A stretch of DNA of 64,000 bases from Siderastrea siderea. Taxonomy: Eukaryota; Cnidaria; Anthozoa; Scleractinia; Rhizangiidae. Shown piece after piece: positions 47,641 through 59,283 of the stretch; position 1 is the first letter of the stretch, and each line of letters begins with the position of its first letter. The stretch lies in NCBI GenBank assembly GCA_964030785.1, contig OZ034972.1:18203683-18267682 (forward strand), read 5' to 3'. The notes beneath the pieces were generated by a model, which worked only from the letters and a program-made list of their open reading frames with translations, was not told the origin of the DNA and searched no databases. The translations under genes and the position numbers were made by a program.

Positions 47641-47903
47641 AATGACAAAAACAAAACTTAAGTTCATATTTTGGCTAAAAGTTTCTTTGTTTTCTGTTAC
47701 ACGCGAGAATAAAGTCTCTGGAAATACAGACCTACACACAAAAAAAAAGTATCACTGATTTTCACGAAACGCAACTACCCGCAAAGATCAGTGAGAGTAA
47801 GTCGTAATTGTACTGTGGACGATCTTTGTAATTTATGTGAAACTTGTTGGCGCTGTTACGACTCTGATGCGACGTCAATGCGACTGACTCTGATGCGACG
47901 TCA

Positions 47904-47962
47904 CAGGCCCGTAACCAGGATTTTATGTGGGGGGGGGGGGGGGGGGGTGCTAACGAGGCCAC

Positions 47963-47994
<32 letters not shown>

Positions 47995-49559
47995 TGTATA
48001 CATTGTCTGATCCGTTTATTTTGGGAAGTAGCAATACATTTTTCGAATAAAATTGTTTGAATTAAGTTACAAACGACTAACTTACGATGTAAAATGATAC
48101 ATCAAAATACTGCCGGACTAATCATTCAGGATCAGTTGTCCCGAGCTCCAGCCTTCGTGGGTGTTTGGTGGCAAATAGATTTACCACCTCATCCAAATCA
48201 ATTTTAACTTGATAATGGATGTGCATTAGTGCTAGGGACGACAGCCTTTCTTGGCCCATGCAAATGTCGTGGTTAGCTGCAGAGCCGCTAAGAAGTCGCC
48301 TGTATTCCCACGACCCTCACCGTTCAAGACTTTGTTATCTCCACGCAAGGCAATGCACTGTCGACCGCAGAAAAGGATGGGTTCTGAAAACACATTTAAC
48401 GATGTGCCTATTTCTGATAATATTCTTCCTCTTCTCGTCATCTAATCAGTTGTTCACGTTTTGCTCTGGGTTTTCAACAGAATTAAGGGAGGATTCGGTG
48501 ACGATCATTGCGTCGCGATTGTACTTCATTGGCTCATGTCTTTTTGCCTTTTCTTGAAGCTTGCGCCAGTTTATGAAAGGGTTGTTAACAAAAGCCCCGT
48601 TATCTTTCCTGCAATACATAGATATCATCAAAGCATAATGTTTACTAAATACTCTATTTACTGAAGGGCCATCCATGGGTACTCACTGAAGTATCCTGAC
48701 TGAAACCTTCTTCGGCACTGATGAAGAACTCGCGTTGGAAACTTGTAGTTAATCGATGGAACAAAATGACTTCTAATCAAGTGATATTTCTGGCCAACTG
48801 GCAGCTTATTTGCGGAAGAACCAAATTCCTCAGATGTCGTCGAAATCTTCCCGATGTCATTTATTTCTCGTTGCATCACTGGTTCTAAGTGATGCCGTTT
48901 TAGATTGCCATCAGTATTCTCAGGTACTGGAGCTTGCGCAGTCCCTACAATTTTATTAACAGTGCACAATTGTTAAGAAAGCACACATCGGCTTCCAATA
49001 GAATATCGACATCAGGAAATGACGATAAGAGACCAGTAGAAACATAAAATGTATTTTCCCTCTTCATGACTCGAAAACGTCTATTTTGATGGTTTGGGAT
49101 GCCTATGGATTTCTAGAAGGCGCTGCTTTTAACCCTCTCCCTAGTCTCCCTCCGAATTGTTTCTTTGTGTTCCCTTACCGGCTCTTTATCAAGCGATGTT
49201 GAGGAATAGCGAGTTAATTTCAGAGGAATAGCGAGTTAATTTCAGAGCATAATACTGGGATCAAGACTGGTGTGCATCGCGAAAAAAAGCGTGATTTACG
49301 TTCTATATCTCGCTGTAAAACTGTCGTTAACTGAGATAGATCTGAAGTCGTGGTCTCAGCCGGCTGTCGTCGCAGACTGCACTGTCATTCGGTTGTCAGT
49401 GTCTGATGGCTCTTGATGGGGCACTTTACTGACCCACGTATCGAGAGACTGGCAAGCCTGAGTTTAGCTGAAGCCTTCCTCTTTCTATTTTCCTGTTCTC
49501 TCCTGCCCATAAGGTATTCCACAAAAAATGATTTTGCATCTTCGGGCGTTCATGCCATC

Positions 49560-49595
<36 letters not shown>

Positions 49596-49939
49596 CGTGT
49601 CTGACAAAAATCGTGAGATCGATCCCTTGTCAATGGCTCGCTCGTCTAATTTCATTATCCATTTAGATAAGCTCGGACTTCTTTGCGCTTACTGAAATGT
49701 TCTGAGTGGCTGGGGCTACTAGAGTGCAGTTGGTTTTAGTTTGCCAATGAATACATTACTTTTATTTCCACTGTTTGGTTTTGTTTAACTATCACTGTTA
49801 TGTTTTAAAGATTTACTGGTATCCTTCAGTTTAACCGACTGTACTCGTTAGCTTAGACATTGAGTATCAAACTGTGGACCTTTGGGGCCTGTGGGAGGGT
49901 GCGAACGCACCCCGTGCACCTCCCCTGGTTACGGGCCTG
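47904..49939. mobile_element. hAT-like element with 5-bp duplication (2.0 kb)
   Basis: TIRs CAGGCCCGTAACCAGG at 47,904 and its inverse ending at 49,939, with CGTCA on both sides (47,899-47,903; 49,940-49,944). A G-run of 18-20 bases follows the left end and a matching C-rich part precedes the right end. The interior carries transposase remnants on the minus strand. A 5-bp duplication and CAGG ends agree with the 34,478 element. Confidence 0.88.
48446..48969 (-). pseudogene. hAT / TTF-type transposase remnant
   Basis: Two overlapping frames hold recognisable pieces. The first (48,658-48,969) has HQCRRRFQSGYFSEYPWMAL. The second (48,446-48,676) has CRKDNGAFVNNPFINWRKLQ followed by EKAKRHEPMKY. 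The order R-x-F-x-x-x-W/Y-F..YPW, then C-R, then GF-x-NW-x-K..H-E is the N-terminal region of ZMYM1-like/TTF-zinc-finger hAT transposases. The CFPC-type metal residues and the whole catalytic and dimerisation parts are missing, so it is a fragment in a non-autonomous element. Confidence 0.65.
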
Positions 49940-49944
49940 CGTCA

Positions 49945-52190
49945 ATGCAACTAATACTCACAGGTTGTATATGCTAGCATTGTTTGGGGTGACAAAAACA
50001 ATAAAGTGTCAATGAATTCTCTTCAAGTCCATCAACAAAAGGCTCGAAAAAGACAGCCAAACTTATACTGAACACTGAAGAAAGCGTCACGTTCCTCGTC
50101 AATCGAAGCTTTAAGTGATGCTCAAATGGATGGACTTTGTCCCGTAGAAGACGGTTACAGCGGTGCAAATTTGATGTATAAAATGGCAAAAAATGACGCT
50201 GATTCCGTTGTTCTTAAACGAGAAAGAGATTTTCATAATTACAACGCACGTGGAAAGGACAGCACTAGGGCTGAAATAAAGATTACTAGTAGGGCTTGAT
50301 GAGATCACGACTGGAATGCCTTGCTTGTCGTTAGGAACACTTCAAACAGTGACTAGTTTGAGAATGAAATAGTTGTGCACACTTAATTTCGGTGACAAAG
50401 ACCCTCAGTGTATAAAGATCTGTATTACTGTATGATTTCAATGGGTCTAGATGTAATGGTACCATTTTCACGATTCCGAATCAGGGTAGTGTTCAAGGCT
50501 TTCATGTCTTGGGTGATGAAGGTTTTGGTAGTTGGGGATGTTTTGTAGAGTTTCGACATTGATCCATGTTTGGGGGCAGGTACGTTTTTAGTGCGTCTGC
50601 GCAGTGTCAAAATCCGACGATAAATCCGAAGAAATCCGAAAGATTGCTTAAGTCGATGTTCAAAGAGACACTGTCATCCATTTTTGGTATCAGTTTGAAA
50701 AGCCAAAAGACACCTGATTTGCGTCCATGGAATAATGGATAATGGTCCCGTTTTCCAAAAATGGCCTTTGTAGTACACTGAAAGGAAATATGTGGTTAAG
50801 CGACTGATTGCCAGGAAGGAAATGAAGGCAAGTTTTTGTGTTTCGTGTTTACTTGATTTCGGCCCTTGGTGATTTAGACACCGCTCTATTTGACAAAGGA
50901 ATTTATAAATATATACACTTTGATAAATTAGGGAAATTTTTGACTGAAAAACAGGATCTTCTTCAGGCTGATGTAAAAAATAGATAACAGTATCCCTTTA
51001 ATTCTAATAAATGCGACGTGAAAAATAATAGGTGATATTTGCCCCCGCAGGGTTTTGCAAAACCCGAGGAGGCAGAATTGAAGTCCCCGCGTAATCATGG
51101 GAAATTGCTGGTCTTTTCGAGATAAGGAAATCTCGACTTGAGCAAAAGCGAGGCTCCCAGGTGGTCTTGGGAAACCGCAATATTTACACAAGCCAAATAA
51201 AACGAACTGCGGCCGTCAAATAGATTTCACAAGACCTGGGTAAACGCAACAGTACGGTAAATGCTGTTTTTAAATGCTGATTTGCCTTTCAAAAATTGTT
51301 TAACTGATCGTTTAATCCAGATTTCTATGTTTTTTGCAATTTTGTTCGCAAAACGGCTCCAATTTTGATCAACCGGTCGCCATTAAGTCATGTGAAGTGT
51401 CTGCAAAAGTTACATGCGTGTGTCCATGCACACACGAAAATCTAGAGTTTTTCGCTACTAAAAGCAAATGTACTGTTTATTTCAATAAAATGTTTGGCTG
51501 GCAATCCTGTTTGTCGATTATTCTGTCTATTTTACATAAGTGATGGTGGGGTTTAAGAAGCAGCGCAACCTTTTGTAAACACGGACTAATTTGCATAAGC
51601 GAGTTGAAATTTGATACAGGACAACGTGTCGGAAATTTTAGCAATTTTCGTTTTCATGGTTGTTTTCTGCCTAATACTTGATACGTGACCAAAGTTTTCT
51701 ATATCAGAATATTTCAATTTAACTTGAGCAGACATTTATTTTATGCGAAACACGCGAGTCAATGGGCTAAGTATTAAATTGTTGCGTTCCTGTATACGTT
51801 TTAAAAATACAGTTTCAGCTGGCTGTGCATGTTCTTTATTATGTATTTGTATTTCTCAAACTGAAGGAAAGTGAACGAACAATGGATACCCTAAATGCAA
51901 AGCGTTGACATTCCCTGGGCAAACTCCTTTCAACAAACTTTAATTGTTGCCTTGTTGCGTTTTTAAAAACATTTGAAAAAAAAACCGTTTCAGTTGTGCA
52001 AGCCGTGACAGCGATATATTTTGTTGTTGTTTGTGCTTAATTTACCTTGCCATTATCAATAAAATTATAGAAAAGCCGGAGCACTTGTAGTGACAACTAT
52101 TACTTGTATAGGTGATAGGTCCTATCAATTGCTGACCGTCTAAAAAGTAAAGAGCGGGCTGTCATGCCCCTCTCAGTATGTAATATTCCG
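49945..52190. other. No gene recognised
   Basis: AT-rich sequence with a few open frames lacking family features. Nothing supports a conserved exon. Confidence 0.35.
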
Positions 52191-52195
52191 CTCTC

Positions 52196-53719
52196 CATTC
52201 TCGTTCCCAGAGACTACGATCTGTTCTGTCAGCGGTGGGATCGTAGGGCTCTGGTATCAGCCATTACCGGATGTCGTGAAATTCACGACATCCGGTAGCG
52301 CATGTCTAATTCGTTAAGGTACTCAGTACGCCTGCTCCGTTCTCGTCCGTGGAGCTCTGGGCATGACAATTCTGACAACAACTGAGAAATTTGAATTCCT
52401 TCTGATCGAGTCGTGGTGCTTTATGGACCGACTAAAAGCTGTTCGGGACCCTCTTAAGAAGAAGAACGATTGTCCCTGCATTTTGCTCACGGGTTTTGGA
52501 TTTGTATCTTGCCTGATTAAAGGTATAATATTGTTGCATTTGCGTTATATTGAATTGTGCAGTTATTTTATTACATTCGTCTGGTTTCTGTTGTATGAGA
52601 ATGTCAACTGTGTACTTATCGTTTCGCCACCCCTAAACGCTATACTGTATTACGTTTTACCCCATCGAAAATTTCCAGAAGCATTTGGCGCCCAAGTTTT
52701 AAACATCGACATCAAGAGGTCATTACAAAAGCTGATGAGACAGTTACATGTAAGTTTATTTATGGACAAGCTGTAGTTTTGTAGAAAATGCTGTAGTGAG
52801 GAAAGAATCTCTGGCATTTAGCGAATTCAAAATTTGGTCGCTTAATCTGCCCTAAGCCGCATTCTTTGCGTGGAAATTGATCAAGTCAATGTATTAATTA
52901 ATGTCCTGATTAATTCAATCGGAAATAAAACGTTATGCGTAGAAGCCAAAAAATTTTTACGTTATTGCGCATACAGTTTGAATCGGCCAATCAAAAAAAA
53001 AAAAATTTGTGGCCGTTACCAGAGCTACAACAACAAAAGCTCATACAACAGAAACCAGACGAATGTAATAAAATAACTGCACAATTCAATATAACGCAAA
53101 TGCAATAATATTATACCTTTAATCAGGCAAGATACAAATCCAAAACCCGTGAGCAAAATGCAGGGACAATCGTTCTTCTTCTTAATTAATTCAATCGGAA
53201 ATAAAACGTTATGCGTAGAAGCCAAAAAATTTTTACGTTATGGCGCATACAGTTTGAATCGGCCAATCAAAAAAAAAAATAATTTGTGGCCGTTACCAGA
53301 GCTACAACAGCAAAAGCTCATACAACAGCAACCAGACGAATGTAATAAAATAACTGCACAATTCAATATAACGCAAATGCAATAATATTATACCTTTAAT
53401 CAGGCAAGATACAAATCCAAAACCCGTGAGCAAAATGCAGGGACAATCGTTCTTCTTCTTAAGAGGGTCCCGCACAGCTTTTAGTCGGTCCATAAAGCAC
53501 CACGACTCGATCAATAGGAATTCAAATTTCTCAGTTGTTTTTTTTTGTAACTACTCAGCTCGTTTAGTTTATTTCTATTCTGGGTAGTTTTTTTGCCTAT
53601 TTCAGTTAATTTAGTTTACAGTGTAATTTTTTGTATTTCATTTGGCAAAAAAAATAAAATGGTTGTTGTTACAAGAGACGTAATTTAAAAAACGCCGCGT
53701 AGCTCTGGGGACGAGAATG
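52196..53719. mobile_element. TIR element with CATTCTCGTYCCCAGAG ends and internal inverted copies
   Basis: cattctcgttcccagag (52,196) and ctctggggacgagaatg (to 53,719) are inverted ends. Inside, a segment encoding MIESWCFMDRLKAVRDPLKK-like and CILLTGFGFVSCLIKGIILL-like frames occurs plus (52,363-52,600), partly minus (52,890-53,180) and minus again (53,190-53,525), so the element contains direct and inverted repeats of itself. A 33-bp palindrome taccggatgtcgtgaa.. lies at 52,265-52,298. cccctctca occurs near both ends (52,167; 53,721) and may be a target duplication. Confidence 0.6.
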
Positions 53720-53901
53720 TCCCCTCTCATAAGTAAAGACAATTACAAAAACATAGGCACGCATTGGGTGCTTGACCTATGTTGAAATGACCAGTCTTAT
53801 CCTCGCTCATTTGCGATTTTTAAGACATACTCTTAGGACAAAACAACACACGCGATTATTCTTGCAAATACTTCCCCCTCCACTATAGCACCTGAGTGCA
53901 T

Positions 53902-54113
53902 AAAGCCCAGTTCAGACGCCGCACCTCTAATGTGCTGTACCAAGTAGTACGTAGTTTTTGGCAGTTGTACGGTGTCCAAATGAGTTTTTTCGACAGATTT
54001 CAATTAGGCAAGCCAAAATCTCAGGGTACGGCAAAGTTTGCCACTTAAATACGACCTAGGAGCGAAATGTATTTGGTACGGCCCATGAGAGGTACGGCGT
54101 CTGAACTGGGCCT
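53902..54113. mobile_element. 210-bp MITE, GCCCAGTTCAGACGCCG ends
   Basis: The left end gcccagttcagacgccgcac (53,905 on) is inverted at the right (gtacggcgtctgaactgggc, ending 54,111). TA occurs at both outer borders, which would suit a Tc1/mariner-type target, with one base of uncertainty. Confidence 0.75.
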
Positions 54114-54436
54114 AAAACAGCTTTTTCGTTTACTCAGCAATACCCTTGGAATGCAAAACAACATCCCGCTAAAAACCCAGTTGGACCAAAATTGGAGATA
54201 GAGCAACCATCGGGCTAGTAGGCTACAGGCTAAAAAGTCAAACTGACACTAGAACAAAACGACTGCATAAAAATTTCAAATTAAATCTAAAGCTGAAACC
54301 TCATTTAAGGTCAACTAATGATTGTCTGCATATTACTGAAGAACATAAATCGAGGTCACAACAAGATGTGAAAGAAACAAGTGCAGTAGATAATAATTTG
54401 AGGACAGGACAGTCATTGCGGTCATGTTAAAACGCA

Positions 54437-54481
54437 GCCTGCAGACTGTGCAGACTGCAGACCATGCAGACTACGCAGACT
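54437..54481. repeat. Short CAGACTGTG-type tandem repeat
   Basis: gcagactgtgcagactgcag followed by accatgcagactacgcagac: about five imperfect units of 9-10 bp. Confidence 0.6.
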
Positions 54482-55528
54482 GGTATTTTGTTTTCTTTAA
54501 GTAAACTATGATTTGTTGTACTTTTTAGGACTTTTCACTTTTTGTCGTGCTAAGATGACATGGCCAGCAGCTTGGCATCGAGTTCTCCAAAAAATGCCCC
54601 GCAGTAAGGAATTCTCGAACAATTTCGACAGAAAGATTCGCACCTTCTGGGAGTATTTCATATTCCTTTGCCAGACGATTCAAAAGTACATTTTGGTTTT
54701 GCAGTTAACGAAGTTTCAGGCTAATCTATGCAAATTGCTATCTTAAACAAGTCGCTAAAAAATTTCAAAAACCATATGTTCCCGTATATGATAAAACCAA
54801 GAAAGGAATCATTTCTATGTCGGCTGGAAAATCTGTGGATATGACTGATATAAATGATGGACACAACATCGTAAACTAAAACTAAACTGCATTTTGGGAA
54901 GAGAAAACAGGTTTAAAAACCTACTGACACGCTTGAATAAACAAGCTAATTTATGCAAATTGCAACACATCGCAACACATCGCTATAAATTTCAAATTAC
55001 CATTCAAAGTTGTTTCAAAAACCTTGCAAAGTACAGTCAAAATTATCCATATCAAGCACAGATACAATCTTTTCAACCAACATGACCAACATCTTGCCCA
55101 AAGATACATAACCAAAACAGCTGTTTCATATCACAACTCATAAAAGAACAAATTAAATTACAGTTTCTCGTCAACAAGTCCATTTTTGGAACGATGTTAA
55201 TTGTTTTTGCCACGTACTCACGCTCCACTGTTGGCCACGACAAAGTTCAATTTTACCTGCCCTTACAATAGCTTTAGGAAATTACCATCAATTCCACCAC
55301 ACCAAGCCTTTACTGAAAATATAATATTCGAGAGGAAAAAGTAGAAAAGCACATTTGCGCTGATCGTTTCCGTCCCCATATGTACATTCAACATGGCCGG
55401 TAAGCTTAACCTTGTCTGATCTTCAGCTTCAGTATTAAAGCGGGTTCTAACCAGCTCTTTCATTGGTAGAATGTACTCTTAGCTTAGTAGCCTCAATCTG
55501 ATTGGTGCCACATAATGCCACATAAATT
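54482..55528. other. No gene recognised
   Basis: Non-repetitive AT-rich sequence. Frames at 54,513-54,746 and 54,894-55,085 share the words ANLCKL, hinting at an old local duplication, but resemble no known family. Confidence 0.35.
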
Positions 55529-55661
55529 CCCCGGGGGGTGTACTCCCATGTGAAAGGTGCATGGATGCTCGTCGTCTCGCGTTCTCCGTCTGTTTTAGCA
55601 AAGCTTTAATTTAAATTTTCCGACGAGCATTCCCGACCGTCTCACATGAGATCCCCCCCGG
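55529..55661. mobile_element. Short MITE, CCCCGGGGGG..ACTCCCATGTGA ends
   Basis: ccccggggggtgtactccca.. gctcgtcg and its imperfect inverse cgacgagcattcccgaccgt.. ccccccgg enclose about 130 bp. The microsatellite follows at once. Confidence 0.65.
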
Positions 55662-55668
55662 ATCAAAA

Positions 55669-55788
55669 ATACATACATACATACATACATACATACATAC
55701 ATACATACATACATACATACATACATACATACATACATACATACGTACGTACGTACGTACGTACGTACGTACGTACGTACGTACAACG
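55669..55788. repeat. (CATA)n-(CGTA)n microsatellite
   Basis: About 19 CATA units pass into about 10 CGTA units. This is the same two-block composition as the microsatellite at 5,897-6,128. Confidence 0.97.
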
Positions 55789-56362
55789 TTTTATTTCGGC
55801 TAAGCATTCAATACATTCAAAAATGTAACATATCTAATTTGTGGAAAATTTCTATTCGCCAAAAGCGAGGAAGTTAAACTTGTATAGAATTACATCAGGA
55901 TTAGTACAGTGATATATCAGTCAGCGACCGCGTGAAAATTATTTAGCTCGGCTTTCACAAAGGAACTGTCAAATTGGTGATCGAAAACAGCAACAAATCG
56001 CGCTCACGTACGTAGAATGCGCTAGAGTCAAGAGCCATCTCTCTGTGCTGCGCTATGAAAACTGCAACACAACAAATAAATAAAATACCTCGCTGTAATT
56101 GTCAGAGCATTTTACTTGCGTCTATCTTACATTACCTCTTACGTGCGACGAGTAGGTATTTTCAATAATATGAAATACTGAAACAATATCCACTGCATCA
56201 AAATACTAAATAATCGCTGTCCACTGTCTCTACGCCGTGATCGTGGGAAGGTCTCTCAAAAAATACAATCTCTTCAGAATATTAGTCCCCTATTATTGCA
56301 AAGGACTGTTCAGTGAACAGAAACAAGCGATAGCGAAAAGGCCAAACTCTTCGTTAGGCGTA

Positions 56363-56612
56363 ATGTTTATATGTGTACTAATGCTCCTGAACGACGGTTT
56401 AGCTTCGCGCGAACATGTCCTGCGCGAAATTACTCCTTCCAACCCGGTATCTTCGACATCTGCAGTCGCTTGGCAGAGGGAAGCAGTCATAAAATTCATT
56501 CCTCTGAAGCACCTAGAAGAAATGCATGTTGCAGACGAGTCGATTTTGTATAGCCTCTTTGCGGCACTTTCTGGCAAACAAGTCTTCCCGTGTCTCCTAC
56601 GTGTCAGCCAAG
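56363..56612 (+). CDS. Possible first exon with weak signal peptide, unrecognised
   Basis: ATG opens MFICVLMLLNDGLASREHVL and the frame runs 83 codons to an excellent donor (CAAG|gtgaga, phase 1). The start is hydrophobic, as in a short signal peptide, and the rest includes AVIKFIPLKHLEEMHVADES. No downstream exon or family was identified and the frame also extends upstream of this ATG. It may belong to a host gene or be chance. Confidence 0.25.
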
Positions 56613-57420
56613 GTGAGATGATTCTTTCACACTAAAAATGTTTGTGCAGTCAGTTTCCTTCATTCAAATACAAATCGCTTGAATGTTAGGCAAACTGCAG
56701 CCACAATCGCAAGATCTTACCGGCCAAGATACTCAAATACGAGTCCATTAAAGGCCAGTTAGCTCAACTCTCCGATCGCAGATCCAACATGGCGTCGCAT
56801 GAAGATCGCGTGTGTGGCACGTTTTCTGTTCTAACACTTGATTGACGCAAAGAACAATGCTGAAGTTTGGCTGTGAGGAACAACACAGGGGAATGGGGAA
56901 AACTAAGCCAAAAAATGCTGTTTTTGTCACGTTTTTCTTGTATTTTTCGGCGATTTTTTGATATCGACCAATCAGATTCACGGATTTAATTGAATTTAAT
57001 AATTAAAAGCTAACACCTTTCAATCGATTTTACAATCTACCTGCTTAGTTTTTACGCGGACCATTACTATAAATGAAATATCCCGCATCTCCCCACCGTC
57101 CCCACCCCCGACTGCGTCCTTACATTATAAGGCAAATTACCAGCTCATTACTCAAGTAGACAGGGAAAGGTATTATGATGACTCCATGAATACGAGATAT
57201 TTTGGTTTGCAAAAACCAACAAGAACAAAAAACCTGACACATAGAAACACTCATAACAAGGCAAACCGAAAAGGAAGGATCAACTACTGTGTGAATCACC
57301 TATCACCTGATCACCTAATTTTACACTACATCCGAAATACATAAAATAACCCCTTCACGAAGATTGCCTGTGGGCCATCTTGTCCCCATGTCCAACGCTT
57401 TAGCAGCAGTTGCGTGAGCC
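56613..57420. other. No gene recognised
   Basis: Sequence without recognisable exon, RNA gene or element ends up to the TTAA-flanked element. Confidence 0.35.
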
Positions 57421-58275
57421 TTAAGGTATCAGTATAACCCATTTTACTGTCCGCGCGCGGTCCGCTTTAGCGCTCGTTATTTTAACAAAAACCCCATAAA
57501 CCATACATTTTTTGAAAGCTTAATAATTACAGATTATAACAAATTCGATTTTAAACGGTTAAAATTCACCGTGTTTCAAAAATGTGAATATGTCTACAAA
57601 ACTGCATGTCTGCATAAATCAAGTTATACGCCCGCTAAAATTAGCCGGGAGAAAACGATTAACATGGCATTCGTTTCTTCACGCATTGACCTCCAAAACT
57701 GTGTCTCAGATTTTTGACACGTGCGTTTGTTATTTTTTACTACAAGATAAAGTTAGAAAAGAGAAAAAATAAAACTGCCTGCGGAAAAAAGTCATAACTT
57801 TTTAATGAGAGGAATAAAAAGAATTTGCCGACACAGTATTGTGGGAAAATTATCTGACAACAGTCTCTTCAAATTTCAGCCAATTTGGTCCAGGGGCTGC
57901 TGACTTGGAATTCAAAATGCACGTTCAACTCGCCTATTTTTTACTTTCGAAAAACAGGGAAAATATAATTTCGGCTGCGTCCAAGAGTAATGAGATTATA
58001 GTCGGGATTATAACACCTCAGGAGACACCGCAGAGGAATCAATTTTCTCTAACAATGGGACTATGACAGTTAACATGGAACAGGCACAAACTGCCGCGAA
58101 GGCAGCAAATAATTCTCCTGAATACACCGCTTTCTGTACGTGCGAAGCCACAACTCTCAGGTTAGTAAACGCGAAATTATCGTTTGATTTACCATAACGG
58201 CGTTCAAATTTCGATGTAGGAGTTAACGTACAAGCGTGACTAATCTTCGAAATTCTGACCAGGTCAATTAACGAT

Positions 58276-58420
58276 GCCCAAGGTCCGTAGAAAGTCGCCG
58301 AGAACGTCCAAGCGAACAAAAACAAACGCGGCAGATGAGCGAGCGGGCGCCGTCATCGAGAGTTTGACTTCCGATGTCGATGCAAAGGAAAAGATGCTAG
58401 AAGAAATGACATTAGCTGGG
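58276..58420 (+). CDS. Exon-like frame in the TTAA element
   Basis: MPKVRRKSPRTSKRTKTNAA followed by a charged, helix-prone stretch (DVDAKEKMLEEMTLA) to a GT donor. The basic start resembles a nuclear-localisation segment. It is probably the first exon of an element-encoded gene; function unknown. Confidence 0.35.
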
Positions 58421-58602
58421 TAAGGAAGAAAAGATTTTTTACCGGTGATTCTTTTATTCTACGAAAGACTAGCAATATAAACAATCATGGTCCGCCGGAT
58501 TCCAAACCGTGCCACGTGCTGGCGGCTACTTTTATTCAGTCCCTAATAATGATTTACTTTCTTTTAGTTACGATGGGAGTCATTTTGCTTCTTCACTGGA
58601 AA

Positions 58603-58880
58603 TCAGCGTGGAAGACAAAGTAAAACGCGGAAAACCTCCACGGATTCATTTAGCTGTATTTTTGCGCGGCTCGCGCTCATCTGGTCGACGGTCTGCTCGC
58701 TCACTTCTCTATTGTTTACATGGTCTTCCACTTCTTCGAGCCATTCCCGCTGGTTGTAATACGACCCTCTGTCGCTTGCACCTAAAATGGCTGCACATTC
58801 TTGGTTGAAAAGTTTCTTAGCTTTCTTTCGCCTCCGTTTTGACGAAGAAAACGGGCAAGATCTCTTTCTTTTGCCAGGCA
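58603..58880 (-). CDS. Basic open frame in the TTAA element
   Basis: Starts MPGKRKRSCPFSSSKRRRKK and continues KLFNQECAAILGASDRGSYY and NQREWLEEVEDHVNNREVSE. The very basic N-terminus suggests a nuclear or DNA-binding protein. Family not recognised. It may be a second gene of the element, opposite in direction to the plus-strand frame. Confidence 0.4.
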
Positions 58881-59283
58881 TCACCAAAGCGCATCGATCG
58901 CGTGTCAACTTCGCATGTGTGCTAATTTTCCACATGACAGAACCTGTCAACGCTCAATTAAGTAATTAACATGCAAAAAATCTTTTACGTGCAATTACTA
59001 TCGGCAGATATAACATTTTTTTATGCAGTTTTTTTTAATGAAAGATCGTATGGAAATTTATCTAACTATTTAAAAAAGTCAAATTATGAAAAATGGCAAT
59101 TTTTCCACTTTCTGATACCTTAAAAGTTCTAAACAGGAATGACTGACTAGGTGCGTCATTTACCTAACATAGTATAATTAATCATTTAGTTTTCTTTCCT
59201 AGTCGTTTTAGCACAAAGTTTAACATTTAACATTTTGAATGAGTTGAAAATTTTAAAAGATGCTCTTAAGTTTTCCTCCTGTA

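Larger units (their letters stand above)
57425..59119. mobile_element. TTAA-flanked DNA element (1.7 kb)
   Basis: Begins GGTATCAG and ends CTGATACC, flanked by TTAA on both sides (57,421-57,424; 59,120-59,123). A TTAA target is typical of Kolobok and piggyBac elements. Two coding-like pieces are inside: plus strand 58,276-58,420 (MPKVRRKSPRTSKRTKTN.., donor gtaagg) and minus strand 58,603-58,880 with a basic start and the words KLFNQECAAILGASDRGSYY. Neither is a recognised catalytic domain. Confidence 0.7.

Noticed and set aside
55595..55828. Open frames reading repeated HTYI or YVCM
   Set aside because: Microsatellite translation on both strands.
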